64,000 nucleotides of DNA from Methylococcus mesophilus (GCF_026247885.1 NZ_CP110921.1:3355501-3419500), one strand, 5' to 3'. Shown: positions 48,680 to 59,993, numbered from the stretch's first letter. The notes: generated from the sequence alone by a model not told the origin. Translations and numbers: made by a program.

Positions 48680-51493
48680 TTACCCGCATCCGCCCAAAGC
48701 CCCACAAGCCGTGCAGAAATCGCAGCCGTCCCGGCGTATCACCGCGTCGTTGCCGCACTCTGGGCAGCGGGCGCCTTTCAGGAAGGGTGTTTTGGCTCGT
48801 CTAATCTCCGGGCCGGCGCTTTCGTAGTCCATCAACCCCATGTCCTGCAGCGGCTGTCCTTCTTCGTCCAGGAGCCCGAGCATGGCGTAACGGTGAATCG
48901 CCAGCCGCGCCATGTAGGCGACGGTCGAAGGATAGTTCCGCTGGCGGCCGCTACCGGGGATGCGGGCGAGGAAATCCCCGCGCGGTTCCGGAAAGTCGAG
49001 CAGTTGACGCAGCTTCGCGCCGACCCAGGCGGGGTCGATGACCCGCATGTCGAAGGATAGGCTTTTGCACAGTCCATCGAGGACCCGCGGGTATTCTCCC
49101 GACAGCCATATCGAGTAGGGCCGCCGCTGGCCGTTGGGGAGGATCAGTTCTTTGAGGCCCATGACGAAGTCGTCGCCGGTGGCGACGTTGAGGATGTCGA
49201 CGGTCCAGGAAAGCGTGCCGTCGGGGCCGGTTTTGGGCTCCTTGGGCGACATCAGCGCATTCAGCACCGGGGTGTCGGCAAGCGTATCGAATGCGCCGAG
49301 TTCCGCACAGCGGTAATAGATCAGCCTGGCGAATCCCGCCACCAAGCTGGGCACGCGTACGGTCCGTCCGTCGGGCGGGAACGGCAGTTCGAAGCCGTCG
49401 TCGCCGTGCGCCTTCATCAGGCTCTCGAGCTTGGCTTTGAGCCAGCCGCGGTCGTTGGAGCGCATGTCCATGGACAGGGATTTGGCCAGGGCGCCGAGGC
49501 CGCGCGGCTGCTCCGCACCGTTGACCCAGACTTCGAACGGATGGCTTCCATGGTCCTCGACATGGCCGATGAACACGGCGAACGATCCCAGGGGGTGGTC
49601 GATCAGATAGCTCCAGGCTGGATTGCCTCCCGCTGGCCGGGGTCGGCGGCGCCAGCGCAAGGAGGCCAGGGCGGGCGTGGGGACTTCGTCCAAGCGGAGC
49701 CTGCGGTCGGGGTCGGATTCGTCGAATTCGGGGCGTGAGACTCCAGTCGCCGGCGCGGCTTCGAGGATCGCCCCCGTGACCGGGTTCGGGCGGTAGGTGG
49801 CGAGGCCCTTGAGCCCGGCTTTCCACGCTTCGAGATAGAGGTTCTGGAAATCGGCGTAGGGGTAGTCGGCAGGGACGTTGACGGTCTTGGAGATCGAGGA
49901 GTCGATGTAGGGCTGGACCGCCGCGAGCATGCGCATGTGATCGAGCGCCGAAATGTCCAGTGCCGTGACGAAAGCGGACGGCAGCGGGCGCTCGCCCGCC
50001 ATCGCCCGATACAGCCGGTAGGCATGGTCCTCGACCGGATATTCGCGGGTGGAACCGTCGGCTTCGCGCTTCTTGCGGACGTAGGTCCAGGCGTAAGGGG
50101 GCTCGATGCCGTTGCTGGCGTTGTCTGCGAAGGCCAGCGAGATGGTGCCGGTCGGGGCGATGCTGAGCAGGTGGCTGTTGCGGATCCCTGATTTCCGGAT
50201 TCGGGCGCGCAGCGGTTCGGGCAGGCCGGCAATGAACGGTGATGCGAGGTAGGGCGCGGCGTCGAAGCGGGGAAAGGCGCCTTTCTCCTGCGCCAGGTCG
50301 ACCGAGGCGAGGTAGGCCGCATCCCGCAGCCTCCGGCCGATGCCGGCCGCCGTGTCGCGCGCCTCGGCGCTGTCGTAGCGCAGGCCCAGCATGGCGAGGG
50401 CATCCCCTAAGCCGGTGAAGCCGAGACCTATCCTGCGTTTGGCTTTCGCCTCTTCACGCTGGCGTTCCAGCGGCCAGTACGTCGCATCCAGGACGTTGTC
50501 CAGCATGCGGACGGCGATGGCGGCGACTTCGGCGAAGCGCTCAGCCTCGAACGCCGCGTCCGGCGTGAACGGGTGGGCGACGAAGCGGGCCAGGTCCAGG
50601 CTGCCCAGGCAGCAGCAGCCGTAGGCGGGGAGGGGCTGTTCGGCGCAGGGGTTGGTGGCCTCGATGCGTTCGCAATAGCCCAGGTTGTTTTCCCGGTTCA
50701 TCCGGTCGATGAACAGCACGCCGGGTTCGGCGTGGTCGTAGGTCGAGCGCATGATGAGGTCCCACAGCTCGCGCGCCGGGACGCTGCGGTAAACCCATAG
50801 TCCGTCCTCACGCAGATGAGCGCCTTCGCACTGCTGTTCGGGCGAGGGTTCGGCGCGGTGGGTCAGGTCCCAGAGGCCATCGGTTTCCACGGCCTGCATG
50901 AAGTGCTCGCTCAGCGCGACCGAGAGATTGAAGTTGGTCAACTCACCCGGGCGGTCCTTGGCTCGGACGAATTCGAAGATGTCCGGGTGCTCGCAGCGCA
51001 GTATTCCCATCTGCGCGCCGCGGCGGGCGCCGGCGGATTCCACCGTTTCGCAGGAGCGGTCGAACACCCGCATGTAGGACACCGGCCCGGACGCCCGTGA
51101 TTCCGTCGTGTGGACCCGCGCGCCTTTGGGGCGGATGGCGGAGAAATCGTAGCCCACGCCGCCGCCCCGCCGCATGGTTTCGGCCGCTTCCGCCAGGGCG
51201 GTGTAAATGCCCGGTCTGCCGTCCACTTCCTCCGAAACCGAATCGCCCACCGGCTGCACGAAGCAGTTGATCAGGGTCGCCTGCATGCCGGTACCGGCCG
51301 CGGACATGATCCTGCCGGCAGGGATGAAGCCCGACTCGAGCGCCGACAGGAACCGCGGCCGCCATGCGTCCGGTGACTTTTCCGGGGCGGCGAGGGCGTC
51401 CGCCACCCGCGCGAAAATTTCCTCGGCGCCGGTTTCGCCGTGCTTGGCGTATTTTTCCAGCAAGACTTCCAGGGAAATGGGTTGGGGATTCAC
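48680..51493 (-). CDS. nrdJ: Adenosylcobalamin-dependent (class II) ribonucleotide reductase
   Basis: 937 residues. Catalytic core: NCFVQPVGDSVSEEVDGRPGIYTALAEAAETMRRGGGVGYDFSAIRPKGA, ESAGARRGAQMGIL, EATNPCAEQPLPAYGCCCLGSLDL and the IAPTGTISLAFADNASNGIEP loop. After about residue 600 come two successive TSCPD-like repeats (about 625-760 and 770-890) and a zinc-ribbon tail CPECGNDAVIRRDGCDFCTACG. It reduces ribonucleotides independently of oxygen. The start is a GTG with GGAG upstream. It is divergent from ntrB. Confidence 0.95.
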   Translation of the reverse strand: MNPQPISLEVLLEKYAKHGETGAEEIFARVADALAAPEKSPDAWRPRFLSALESGFIPAGRIMSAAGTGMQATLINCFVQPVGDSVSEEVDGRPGIYTALAEAAETMRRGGGVGYDFSAIRPKGARVHTTESRASGPVSYMRVFDRSCETVESAGARRGAQMGILRCEHPDIFEFVRAKDRPGELTNFNLSVALSEHFMQAVETDGLWDLTHRAEPSPEQQCEGAHLREDGLWVYRSVPARELWDLIMRSTYDHAEPGVLFIDRMNRENNLGYCERIEATNPCAEQPLPAYGCCCLGSLDLARFVAHPFTPDAAFEAERFAEVAAIAVRMLDNVLDATYWPLERQREEAKAKRRIGLGFTGLGDALAMLGLRYDSAEARDTAAGIGRRLRDAAYLASVDLAQEKGAFPRFDAAPYLASPFIAGLPEPLRARIRKSGIRNSHLLSIAPTGTISLAFADNASNGIEPPYAWTYVRKKREADGSTREYPVEDHAYRLYRAMAGERPLPSAFVTALDISALDHMRMLAAVQPYIDSSISKTVNVPADYPYADFQNLYLEAWKAGLKGLATYRPNPVTGAILEAAPATGVSRPEFDESDPDRRLRLDEVPTPALASLRWRRRPRPAGGNPAWSYLIDHPLGSFAVFIGHVEDHGSHPFEVWVNGAEQPRGLGALAKSLSMDMRSNDRGWLKAKLESLMKAHGDDGFELPFPPDGRTVRVPSLVAGFARLIYYRCAELGAFDTLADTPVLNALMSPKEPKTGPDGTLSWTVDILNVATGDDFVMGLKELILPNGQRRPYSIWLSGEYPRVLDGLCKSLSFDMRVIDPAWVGAKLRQLLDFPEPRGDFLARIPGSGRQRNYPSTVAYMARLAIHRYAMLGLLDEEGQPLQDMGLMDYESAGPEIRRAKTPFLKGARCPECGNDAVIRRDGCDFCTACGALGGCG

Positions 51494-51620
51494 GGAAGAA
51501 CTCCGGGTTGCGGCGGAATGCAGGCATGGTAAGCGTGCGGGTCCGGTGCGGCAATGCAGGTGGTAGCGATCAGGAAACAGACCGAATCACCGGAGGGAGG
51601 CGACAAGTTGCGGGGAATGG

Positions 51621-51637
51621 TGCACCATGTCGGTGCA
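51621..51637 (+). promoter_or_regulatory. NtrC-binding site upstream of ntrB
   Basis: TGCACC-ATGTC-GGTGCA is an exact match to the NtrC (NRI) consensus TGCACC-N5-GGTGCA. It lies 94 bases before the -24 element of the sigma-54 promoter and 121 before the ntrB start, a normal enhancer distance, and about 130 bases upstream of nrdJ on the other strand. Confidence 0.85.
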
Positions 51638-51729
51638 ACAAATCGCGCGTGTCGTGCACGTCTCGAGGTCCAACCCTACGCCCGGCGCGGAAATGCGCGA
51701 AATATCCGGCCCTGACGAACTCTAATCCA

Positions 51730-51745
51730 TGGCGCATTACTTGCT
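51730..51745 (+). promoter_or_regulatory. Sigma-54 (-24/-12) promoter of ntrB
   Basis: TGGCGC-ATTAC-TTGCT matches TGGCAC-N5-TTGCW, with the invariant GG (51731-51732) and GC (51743-51744) exactly 10 bases apart. Transcription would begin about 51756, only a base or two before the ntrB ATG at 51758, implying an mRNA with almost no leader. Confidence 0.65.
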
Positions 51746-51757
51746 GCGGCTCCTGGC

Positions 51758-52852
51758 ATGACGGCATCGGACACCCCCTCATTTTACCGGCGCATCCTCG
51801 ATAACCTCGGGGACGGCGTGCTGCTGTTCGACAAAAAGCTGACGCTGGTGTACATCAACATGCCCGGCGAGATGCTGCTCGCCGTCAGTGCCCGCCAGGT
51901 GCTGCGCGCGCGCGCGCGCCTGGTGCTGCCGTGCGGGGAGCAGCCGATCGAGCCGGACTTGAGGCATGCCTTGGCGACCGGCATTTCTCTGACCAAACGC
52001 AACGTCACCCTGGTCCATCCCCTGCATGCGATCACGGTGAATCTGCACATCACACCGATGACCGAAGACGAGGCCACCGGGGTGCTGGTCCAGGTGCAGC
52101 AGGTGGACCGCCACCTCCGGATCTCCATGGAAGAGCAGTTGCTGGCGCAGCAGAATGCGGCCAAGTCCTTGCTGAGGGGGCTGGCGCACGAGATCAAGAA
52201 TCCGCTCGGAGGGCTGCGCGGCGCGGCGCAGCTCCTGGAGCGCGAGCTTCAGGACGAGCTGCGCGAATACACCCAGATCATCATCGAGGAGTCCGATCGC
52301 CTGCAGTCCCTGCTGGACCGTATGCTCGGGCCGAACAAGCTGCCCCAGAAAACCTGGCTGAACATCCACCGGGTGCTGGACCGGGTAACCCAGTTGGTGC
52401 AGGTGGAAGTGCCCGCCGGCGTCCGGATCGTCCGCGACTACGACCCGAGCATTCCGGAAATCTTCGGCGACGCCGATCAGCTGATCCAGGCCATACTCAA
52501 CATCGTGCGCAATGCCGCCCAGGCTTTAGGGATGCACGGCCGGATCGTCATCCGCACCCGCATCGACCGGCAGGTGACCATCGGTGAGCGCCGCCATCGC
52601 ATGGCGGTGAAGGTGGACATCGTCGACGACGGCCCCGGCATCAAGCCGGAACTCCTGAACCACATTTTCTATCCGATGGTCACCGGCCGGGCCGACGGTA
52701 CCGGCCTGGGGCTATCGATCGCGCAGGGCCTGATCAGCCAGCACGGCGGCTTGATCGAGTGCAGCAGCGCGCCCGGAAACACCGTTTTTTCCATATTATT
52801 GCCTCTGGAGGAGGACCATGAAACGAGCGTTCCAGGTTTGGGTGGTCGATGA
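51758..52852 (+). CDS. ntrB: Nitrogen regulation sensor kinase NtrB
   Basis: 364 residues. An N-terminal PAS-like domain (about 8-120, ILDNLGDGVLLFDKKLTLVYIN), then the H box LLRGLAHEIKNPLGGLRGAAQLL with phospho-acceptor H144, and the ATPase part (N box LIQAILNIVRNAAQAL, DDGPGIKPELLNHIFYPMVTGRADGTGLGLSIAQ). It lacks membrane segments, so it is the cytoplasmic NtrB that answers to PII. No glnA is adjacent, unlike E. coli. There is no ribosome-binding site before the ATG, which agrees with the near-leaderless transcript predicted from the sigma-54 promoter. Confidence 0.95.
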   Translation: MTASDTPSFYRRILDNLGDGVLLFDKKLTLVYINMPGEMLLAVSARQVLRARARLVLPCGEQPIEPDLRHALATGISLTKRNVTLVHPLHAITVNLHITPMTEDEATGVLVQVQQVDRHLRISMEEQLLAQQNAAKSLLRGLAHEIKNPLGGLRGAAQLLERELQDELREYTQIIIEESDRLQSLLDRMLGPNKLPQKTWLNIHRVLDRVTQLVQVEVPAGVRIVRDYDPSIPEIFGDADQLIQAILNIVRNAAQALGMHGRIVIRTRIDRQVTIGERRHRMAVKVDIVDDGPGIKPELLNHIFYPMVTGRADGTGLGLSIAQGLISQHGGLIECSSAPGNTVFSILLPLEEDHETSVPGLGGR

Positions 52853-54230
52853 CGACCGGTCGATCCGCTGGGTCTTGGAAAAGGCCCTGCAGAAGGCGTC
52901 CATACAGACCCGCGCCTTCTCCACCGCCAACAGCATGATGGAGGCGCTGAACCGGGACCGGCCGGATGCGGTGCTGACCGACATCCGCATGCCGGGCCTG
53001 GACGGCATTGAGCTGCTCAAGCAGTTGCAGGCCAGGTATCCCGATCTGCCGGTGGTGATCATGACCGCGCATTCCGATTTGGAAAGCGCAGTGTCCGCGT
53101 TCAGCGGCGGGGCGTTCGAATACCTGCCGAAACCCTTCGACGTGGACGAGGCGGTCGACCTGGTGGCGCGGGCGTGCACCCACAGCCAGCGGGTGGCGAC
53201 CGAGGAGGCGGCCGACAAGGGCCTGCCGGAAAAGACCCCGGAAATCATCGGCGAGGCGCCGGCGATGCAGGAGGTGTTCCGCGCCATCGCCAGGCTGGCG
53301 CGTTCGAACATCACCGTGCTGATCAACGGCGAGTCGGGGACCGGCAAGGAACTCGTCGCCCGTGCCCTGCATCGCCACAGCCCGCGTGCGGACAAGCCTT
53401 TCATCGCGCTCAACATGGCCGCCATCCCTCGCGATCTGCTGGAGTCCGAGTTGTTCGGCCACGAACGCGGCGCCTTCACCGGTGCCCAGGCACGCCGGGC
53501 CGGACGTTTCGAGCAGGCTGACGGCGGTACCCTGTTCCTGGACGAGATCGGTGACATGCCTGCGGAACTGCAGACCCGCCTGCTTCGCGTACTGGCCGAA
53601 GGCGAGTTTTTCCCGGTCGGCGCCCACGCGCCCGTCAAGGTGGACGTGCGGATCATCGCGGCGACGCACCAGAATCTGGAGCAACTTGTGGCCGAGGGGC
53701 GGTTCCGGGAGGATTTGTTCCACCGCCTGAACGTCATCCGCATCCACATTCCGCCGCTGCGGGAGAGGCGCCAGGATGTCAGCCTGCTGCTCAAGCATTT
53801 CCTGAAGGAGGCCAGCCAGGAACTCAATGTCGAGACCAAGACCCTGCTGCCCGAAGTCGAGACCTACCTGTGCCGGCTGGACTGGCCGGGCAACGTCCGG
53901 CAGTTGGAGAACACCTGCCGCTGGATCACCGTCATGGCGGCCGGCAAGGACGTGCACCTCGACGATCTGCCGCCGGAGCTGCTGAAGGCCCGGCCGGAAC
54001 CGGTCGCCGTCTCGAGCGAATGGCAGGACAGCTTCACGCTGTGGATCGATGCCCGCCTGCGCCGCGGCGACCGCAATGTGGCGAAGGAAGCCATCGATTC
54101 GGCCGAGGGCATTCTCATCAGCACCGCCTTGCAGTTCACCCGGGGCCGCCGCCAGGAGGCGGCCAAGCTGCTGGGTTACGGCAGGAACACCTTGACCCGT
54201 AAAATAAGCGAGTTGAATCTCGACGTCTGA
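52818..54230 (+). CDS. ntrC: Nitrogen regulator NtrC, sigma-54 activator
   Basis: 470 residues. Receiver domain (VVDDDRSIRWVLEKAL, phospho-acceptor D55 in LTDIRMPGLDG), AAA+ domain with GESGTGKELVA, the sigma-54-contacting loop GAFTGA (in ERGAFTGAQARRAG), and LFLDEIGDMP, then a Fis-type helix-turn-helix at the end (RQEAAKLLGYGRNTLTRKISEL). The gene overlaps ntrB by 35 bases with GGAGGAGGACC before the ATG. It probably activates its own operon through the site at 51621. Confidence 0.96.
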   Translation: MKRAFQVWVVDDDRSIRWVLEKALQKASIQTRAFSTANSMMEALNRDRPDAVLTDIRMPGLDGIELLKQLQARYPDLPVVIMTAHSDLESAVSAFSGGAFEYLPKPFDVDEAVDLVARACTHSQRVATEEAADKGLPEKTPEIIGEAPAMQEVFRAIARLARSNITVLINGESGTGKELVARALHRHSPRADKPFIALNMAAIPRDLLESELFGHERGAFTGAQARRAGRFEQADGGTLFLDEIGDMPAELQTRLLRVLAEGEFFPVGAHAPVKVDVRIIAATHQNLEQLVAEGRFREDLFHRLNVIRIHIPPLRERRQDVSLLLKHFLKEASQELNVETKTLLPEVETYLCRLDWPGNVRQLENTCRWITVMAAGKDVHLDDLPPELLKARPEPVAVSSEWQDSFTLWIDARLRRGDRNVAKEAIDSAEGILISTALQFTRGRRQEAAKLLGYGRNTLTRKISELNLDV

Positions 54231-54273
54231 ACGGCTGTAACCGGCCTCCCTCAGACTGTCGGCACTGTCCATC

Positions 54274-54309
54274 GGACCTTCCCGCCCCGTTCAGCGGGTG
54301 GGAAAGTCC
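54274..54309 (+). other. Long hairpin between ntrC and glgP
   Basis: GGAC-C-TTCCCGCCC pairs with GGGTGGGAA-A-GTCC around the loop CGTTCAGC: 13 pairs with one mismatch and one G-T. No T run follows, so it may be a Rho-dependent or read-through terminator of ntrC or a structured glgP leader. Confidence 0.5.
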
Positions 54310-54341
54310 GCATCCAATCCTCACACGGGAGGTGACCGCTC

Positions 54342-56852
<2,511 letters not shown>

Positions 56853-56860
56853 CGGGGACG

Positions 56861-57331
56861 ATGTTCCACATCGTGCTGTACGAGCCGGAAATTCCGCCGA
56901 ATACGGGAAACATCATCCGGCTCTGCGCCAACACCGGCGCCCGCCTGCATCTGATCGAGCCGCTGGGGTTCGAGATGGACGACGCACGTCTGCGCCGTGC
57001 GGGGCTGGATTACCGGGAGTGGGCCGAGGTGGCCCGGCATCGGGATTGGGAGCGATTCGTGGCCGCGGTCGCGCCGGAGCGGGTATTCGCGCTGACCACC
57101 AAAGGGGCGGTGAACTATGCCGACACGGACTACCGGGCCGGCGACGCCTTCCTGTTCGGCCCGGAGTCGCGCGGCCTGCCGGCGGAGATGCTCGCCCGGT
57201 TCGAAGCCGGGCGGCGGATCCGGTTGCCGATGCGGCCGGGATCGCGCAGCCTCAACCTGTCCAACGCCGTCGCCGTGGTGTGTTTCGAAGCCTGGCGGCA
57301 ATGCGGTTTCGAAGGCGCGGCGGCGATCTGA
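56861..57331 (+). CDS. trmL: tRNA (cytidine(34)-2'-O)-methyltransferase
   Basis: 156 residues, the length of TrmL. SPOUT-fold signature: MFHIVLYEPEIPPNTGNIIRLCANTGARLHLIEPLGF, FLFGPESRGLPAEML, IRLPMRPGSRSLNLSNAVAVVCFEAWRQ. It methylates the wobble base of tRNA-Leu. It follows glgP by 8 bases and ends 4 bases from the convergent gpsA. Confidence 0.96.
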   Translation: MFHIVLYEPEIPPNTGNIIRLCANTGARLHLIEPLGFEMDDARLRRAGLDYREWAEVARHRDWERFVAAVAPERVFALTTKGAVNYADTDYRAGDAFLFGPESRGLPAEMLARFEAGRRIRLPMRPGSRSLNLSNAVAVVCFEAWRQCGFEGAAAI

Positions 57332-57335
57332 GCCT

Positions 57336-58343
57336 TTAGCCGCCCCACTCCGGCTTGGGTTCCCGCAGCAGCAGATTGCGCACCGCTTCCTCCGGCGGCA
57401 AGCCTTCGTAGAGCACACGGTAGGTCTGGGCGGTAATCGGCATGTCCACGCCCTTCCTGCCGGCGAGTTCGTGGATCAGCCGGGCCGCCAGAATGCCTTC
57501 GATTTCCTGTCCGATCTCGGCGTGGATTTCCTCGCGTGGCTTGCCTTTGCCGATTCCGAGACCGAAGCGGCGGTTGCGGCTCTGGTTGTCGGTGGCGGTG
57601 AGCACCAGGTCGCCCACCCCGGCGAGGCCCATGAGCGTTTCGCTTCTCGCTCCCAGCGCCAGACTCAGCCGCATCATCTCGGCCAGCCCCCGGGTGATGA
57701 GGGCGGCCCGGGCGTTGGCGCCGAAGCCCAAGCCGTCGGAGATGCCGGCGGCGATCGCCAGCACGTTCTTGCAGGCGCCTCCCAATTGTGCGCCGATGAT
57801 GTCGTCGGTAGTGTAGGCGCGAAAATAGGCGTTGTGCAGCCAGGAGACGATCTTGGCGCCGAAGGCTTCGCTGCTGGCGCCGACGGTGATGGCGCTGGGC
57901 AGTTCCGCGACCACTTCGGCGGCGAAGGTCGGTCCCGACAGCACGGCGAGTTCCCGCTCCGGGCCGAGAATTTCGCGGGCGGTTTCGTGCAGCAGGCAGC
58001 CGCGCGCACGGTCCAGTCCCTTGGTCGCCCACATGAGGCCGGCTCCCGCCTGCAGATGCGGGGTACAGAGTTGCAGAGTGTCGCGGAAGGCATGGCTGGG
58101 CACGGCGACCAGCACGGCATCGCTGGCCTGGCCGGACGCCTCGGCCAGGTCCGGCGTCACCGCCAGGGTTTCGGGGAAGACGGCATGGGGCAGATAGCGC
58201 GAGTTTCGGCGCTCTGCCGCCATTTCTTCCGCGTGCTCCCGGCGGTGGCTCCACAACAGGGTGGGTACGCCGTTCCTCGCGACGAGCAGGGCCAGCGCCG
58301 TGCCCCAGGAGCCGGCGCCGAGGACGGTGATGCGGGGTGTCAT
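57336..58343 (-). CDS. gpsA: Glycerol-3-phosphate dehydrogenase [NAD(P)+]
   Basis: 335 residues. Start ITVLGAGSWGTALALLVARNGVPTLLW (NAD-binding), LSGPTFAAEV, ACKNVLAIAAGISDGLGFGANARAALITRGLAEM with the catalytic Lys, and GLAGVGDLVLTATDNQSRNRRFG. It makes sn-glycerol 3-phosphate for phospholipids. It follows secB by 16 bases, an arrangement conserved in Gammaproteobacteria. Confidence 0.97.
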   Translation of the reverse strand: MTPRITVLGAGSWGTALALLVARNGVPTLLWSHRREHAEEMAAERRNSRYLPHAVFPETLAVTPDLAEASGQASDAVLVAVPSHAFRDTLQLCTPHLQAGAGLMWATKGLDRARGCLLHETAREILGPERELAVLSGPTFAAEVVAELPSAITVGASSEAFGAKIVSWLHNAYFRAYTTDDIIGAQLGGACKNVLAIAAGISDGLGFGANARAALITRGLAEMMRLSLALGARSETLMGLAGVGDLVLTATDNQSRNRRFGLGIGKGKPREEIHAEIGQEIEGILAARLIHELAGRKGVDMPITAQTYRVLYEGLPPEEAVRNLLLREPKPEWGG

Positions 58344-58359
58344 GCGCGCACTACCGGCT

Positions 58360-58827
58360 TCAGTGCGGCGTGGCCTGCTGGGCCTGCTGCTGAGCCATCT
58401 GGATTTGCTGCATGTACAGCGCGTCGAAGTTGATCGGCGCCAGCAGCATCGGCGGGAACCCGCCCTTGGTCACGAGGTCGGAGACCGCCTCGCGGGCGTA
58501 GGGGAACAGGATGTTGGGGCAATAGCTGCCGATGAGGGGACCCATTTCCTGTTCCGGGAAACCGTTGATCGTGAAAATGCCGGCTTGGCAGATTTCGATC
58601 AGGTAGGCGGTCTTCTCTTCCAACTTTACGGTGATCGTGACCGAGAGGCTGACTTCGAACAGGCCTTCCTGGAGCTGCTGGACCTTGGAGCCGAGATTGA
58701 ACTCGACCTTCGGTTCCCAGGTCAGGGTGAAGATGCCGGGCGAGTTGGGGGTCTCGAAGGAAACATCCTTGACGTAAAGCTTCTGGATGGCGAATTGTCT
58801 TTCGGGTTGCTGGTTTTCTTCGCTCAT
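58360..58827 (-). CDS. secB: Protein-export chaperone SecB
   Basis: 155 residues. FAIQKLYVKDVSFETPNSPGIF, KVEFNLGSKVQQLQEGLFEVSLSVTITVK, CPNILFPYAREAVSDLVTKGGFPPMLLAPINFDALYMQQ are SecB hallmarks. I chose the ATG at 58827, which gives the family length; an upstream in-frame extension would reach back into the rhodanese gene. The Gln-rich tail is typical. It holds precursors unfolded for SecA. Confidence 0.97.
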   Translation of the reverse strand: MSEENQQPERQFAIQKLYVKDVSFETPNSPGIFTLTWEPKVEFNLGSKVQQLQEGLFEVSLSVTITVKLEEKTAYLIEICQAGIFTINGFPEQEMGPLIGSYCPNILFPYAREAVSDLVTKGGFPPMLLAPINFDALYMQQIQMAQQQAQQATPH

Positions 58828-58862
58828 GTCTGATGGCAATGGCAGAGTGGTGAAAGGATAAG

Positions 58863-59303
58863 TTATGAGGATTTCTTGCGTTTCTTGGTTACGGGGTAAT
58901 GGGCGTCTCCCCATCCCAACATGCCGCCGCGCATCTCGTACACCCGGCTGAAGCCTTGTTTCGTCAGGGTCTTGCAGGCAGAGGGCGAACGGGTGCCCTG
59001 TTGGCAGGTGACGATGACCGGCGCATCCTTGTGCTGGGCGATTTCGGAGGCGCGCTCATCGAGCTTCCCGAGGGGAATATGGTAAGCGCCCTCGATGTGG
59101 CCTTCGGCGAATTCCGCCGGCTCGCGGACGTCGACCACCAGCGCCTCTTCCGTATTCATGAGCTGCACGGCGCCGGCCGGGGTCAGCACCTTGTGCTTGC
59201 GGAACAGCGATTCCAGGAGGTCTTGCATCAGCAGGACGGTGACGACGAGCAGGGCGCTGGCCATCATCCAGTGATTGCCGAGAAATTCGAGCAACCGGGT
59301 CAT
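58863..59303 (-). CDS. Membrane-anchored rhodanese-like protein (YibN-like)
   Basis: 146 residues. One N-terminal membrane segment (WMMASALLVVTVLLMQDLL) is followed by a rhodanese domain with LVVDVREPAEFAEGHIEGAYHIPLG and the active-site loop CQQGTRS (C100). The CxxGxRS loop fits a sulfurtransferase rather than a phosphatase. In E. coli yibN stands before grxC-secB-gpsA; here the glutaredoxin gene is missing. The upstream neighbour is an ArsR-type regulator with a probable sulfide-sensing Cys pair. Confidence 0.92.
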   Translation of the reverse strand: MTRLLEFLGNHWMMASALLVVTVLLMQDLLESLFRKHKVLTPAGAVQLMNTEEALVVDVREPAEFAEGHIEGAYHIPLGKLDERASEIAQHKDAPVIVTCQQGTRSPSACKTLTKQGFSRVYEMRGGMLGWGDAHYPVTKKRKKSS

Positions 59304-59377
59304 TTCTTCCTCACTTTCTTAAAAATTGGGATTCGTTGGTGTCGTTCCGGCGAAAACCTGCCGGCAGTGATGGCGTC

Positions 59378-59680
59378 TTAGTGTTTGCAGAATACTTCCT
59401 TGATCATGCGGACCAGCTGCAGCATCCTTTCGTCTTCCACGAAGTAATAGACCTTGTTGGCGTCCCGGTGGAAATTCAGGATGCCCTTGTCCCGCAGGAT
59501 GGCGAGGTGCTGAGAGACGTTGCTCTGTGTCGTACCGACCTGTTCCACCAGGTCCTGGACGCTGATCCGGCCCGTGCTCAAGGTGCACAGAATCTTGAGC
59601 CGCAAGGGATGCGCCATGGCCTTCAGGCTGTGGGCGGCGAGGCGGATCTCCGATTCGTCGGTGATGAGGTCAGTTTGCAT
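59378..59680 (-). CDS. ArsR-family regulator, BigR/YgaV-like sulfane-sulfur sensor candidate
   Basis: 100 residues. Winged helix-turn-helix: LKAMAHPLRLKILCTL, VQDLVEQVGTTQSNVSQHLAILRDKGIL, HRDANKVYYFV. Cys32 (in KILC) and Cys98 (in VFCKH at the end) sit where BigR, SqrR and YgaV place the two cysteines that form a tetrasulfide bridge; there is no arsenic or metal CxCxxC motif. It lies 74 bases upstream of the rhodanese gene in the same direction. Confidence 0.85.
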   Translation of the reverse strand: MQTDLITDESEIRLAAHSLKAMAHPLRLKILCTLSTGRISVQDLVEQVGTTQSNVSQHLAILRDKGILNFHRDANKVYYFVEDERMLQLVRMIKEVFCKH

Positions 59681-59993
59681 GTTATTCGCACCCGAGTGGC
59701 ATGTATCGCGGCGGGTATCCCGGCCATCTGCTTATGGACAGGCACGACGCAACCCCAAAAATTGGTTAGACTAATGTCTCAAGTTTCGTACGCATCCCGC
59801 ATTCTATCAGGCTATCGGGCCCGACTTCGTCCGTGTCGGTCGTTTAATCGGAAAATTATACGTTGAACCGGCGCCGCAGTGTGCCTGCCCGTGATCTTTC
59901 GACGTGAAAGCAGCGCAGCGAAGGTTTTGCTTGTTCTCTTCCGCCGGGGCCAATCCGCCGGGAGACGCTGAGGATAAATGGTGTTCGTCGGGA
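59681..59993. promoter_or_regulatory. Divergent arsR-envC region with candidate operator at 59761-59775
   Basis: The 313-base gap has no gene. ATTGGTTAGACTAAT (59761-59775) is an imperfect 15-bp palindrome about 80 bases before the arsR start and may be its own operator. No clear promoter hexamers were identified for envC. Confidence 0.4.

Noticed and set aside
51494-51757. Cobalamin riboswitch ahead of the B12-dependent reductase
   Set aside because: No B12-box-like sequence or suitable helices were seen on the minus strand; the reductase GTG has an ordinary GGAG site.
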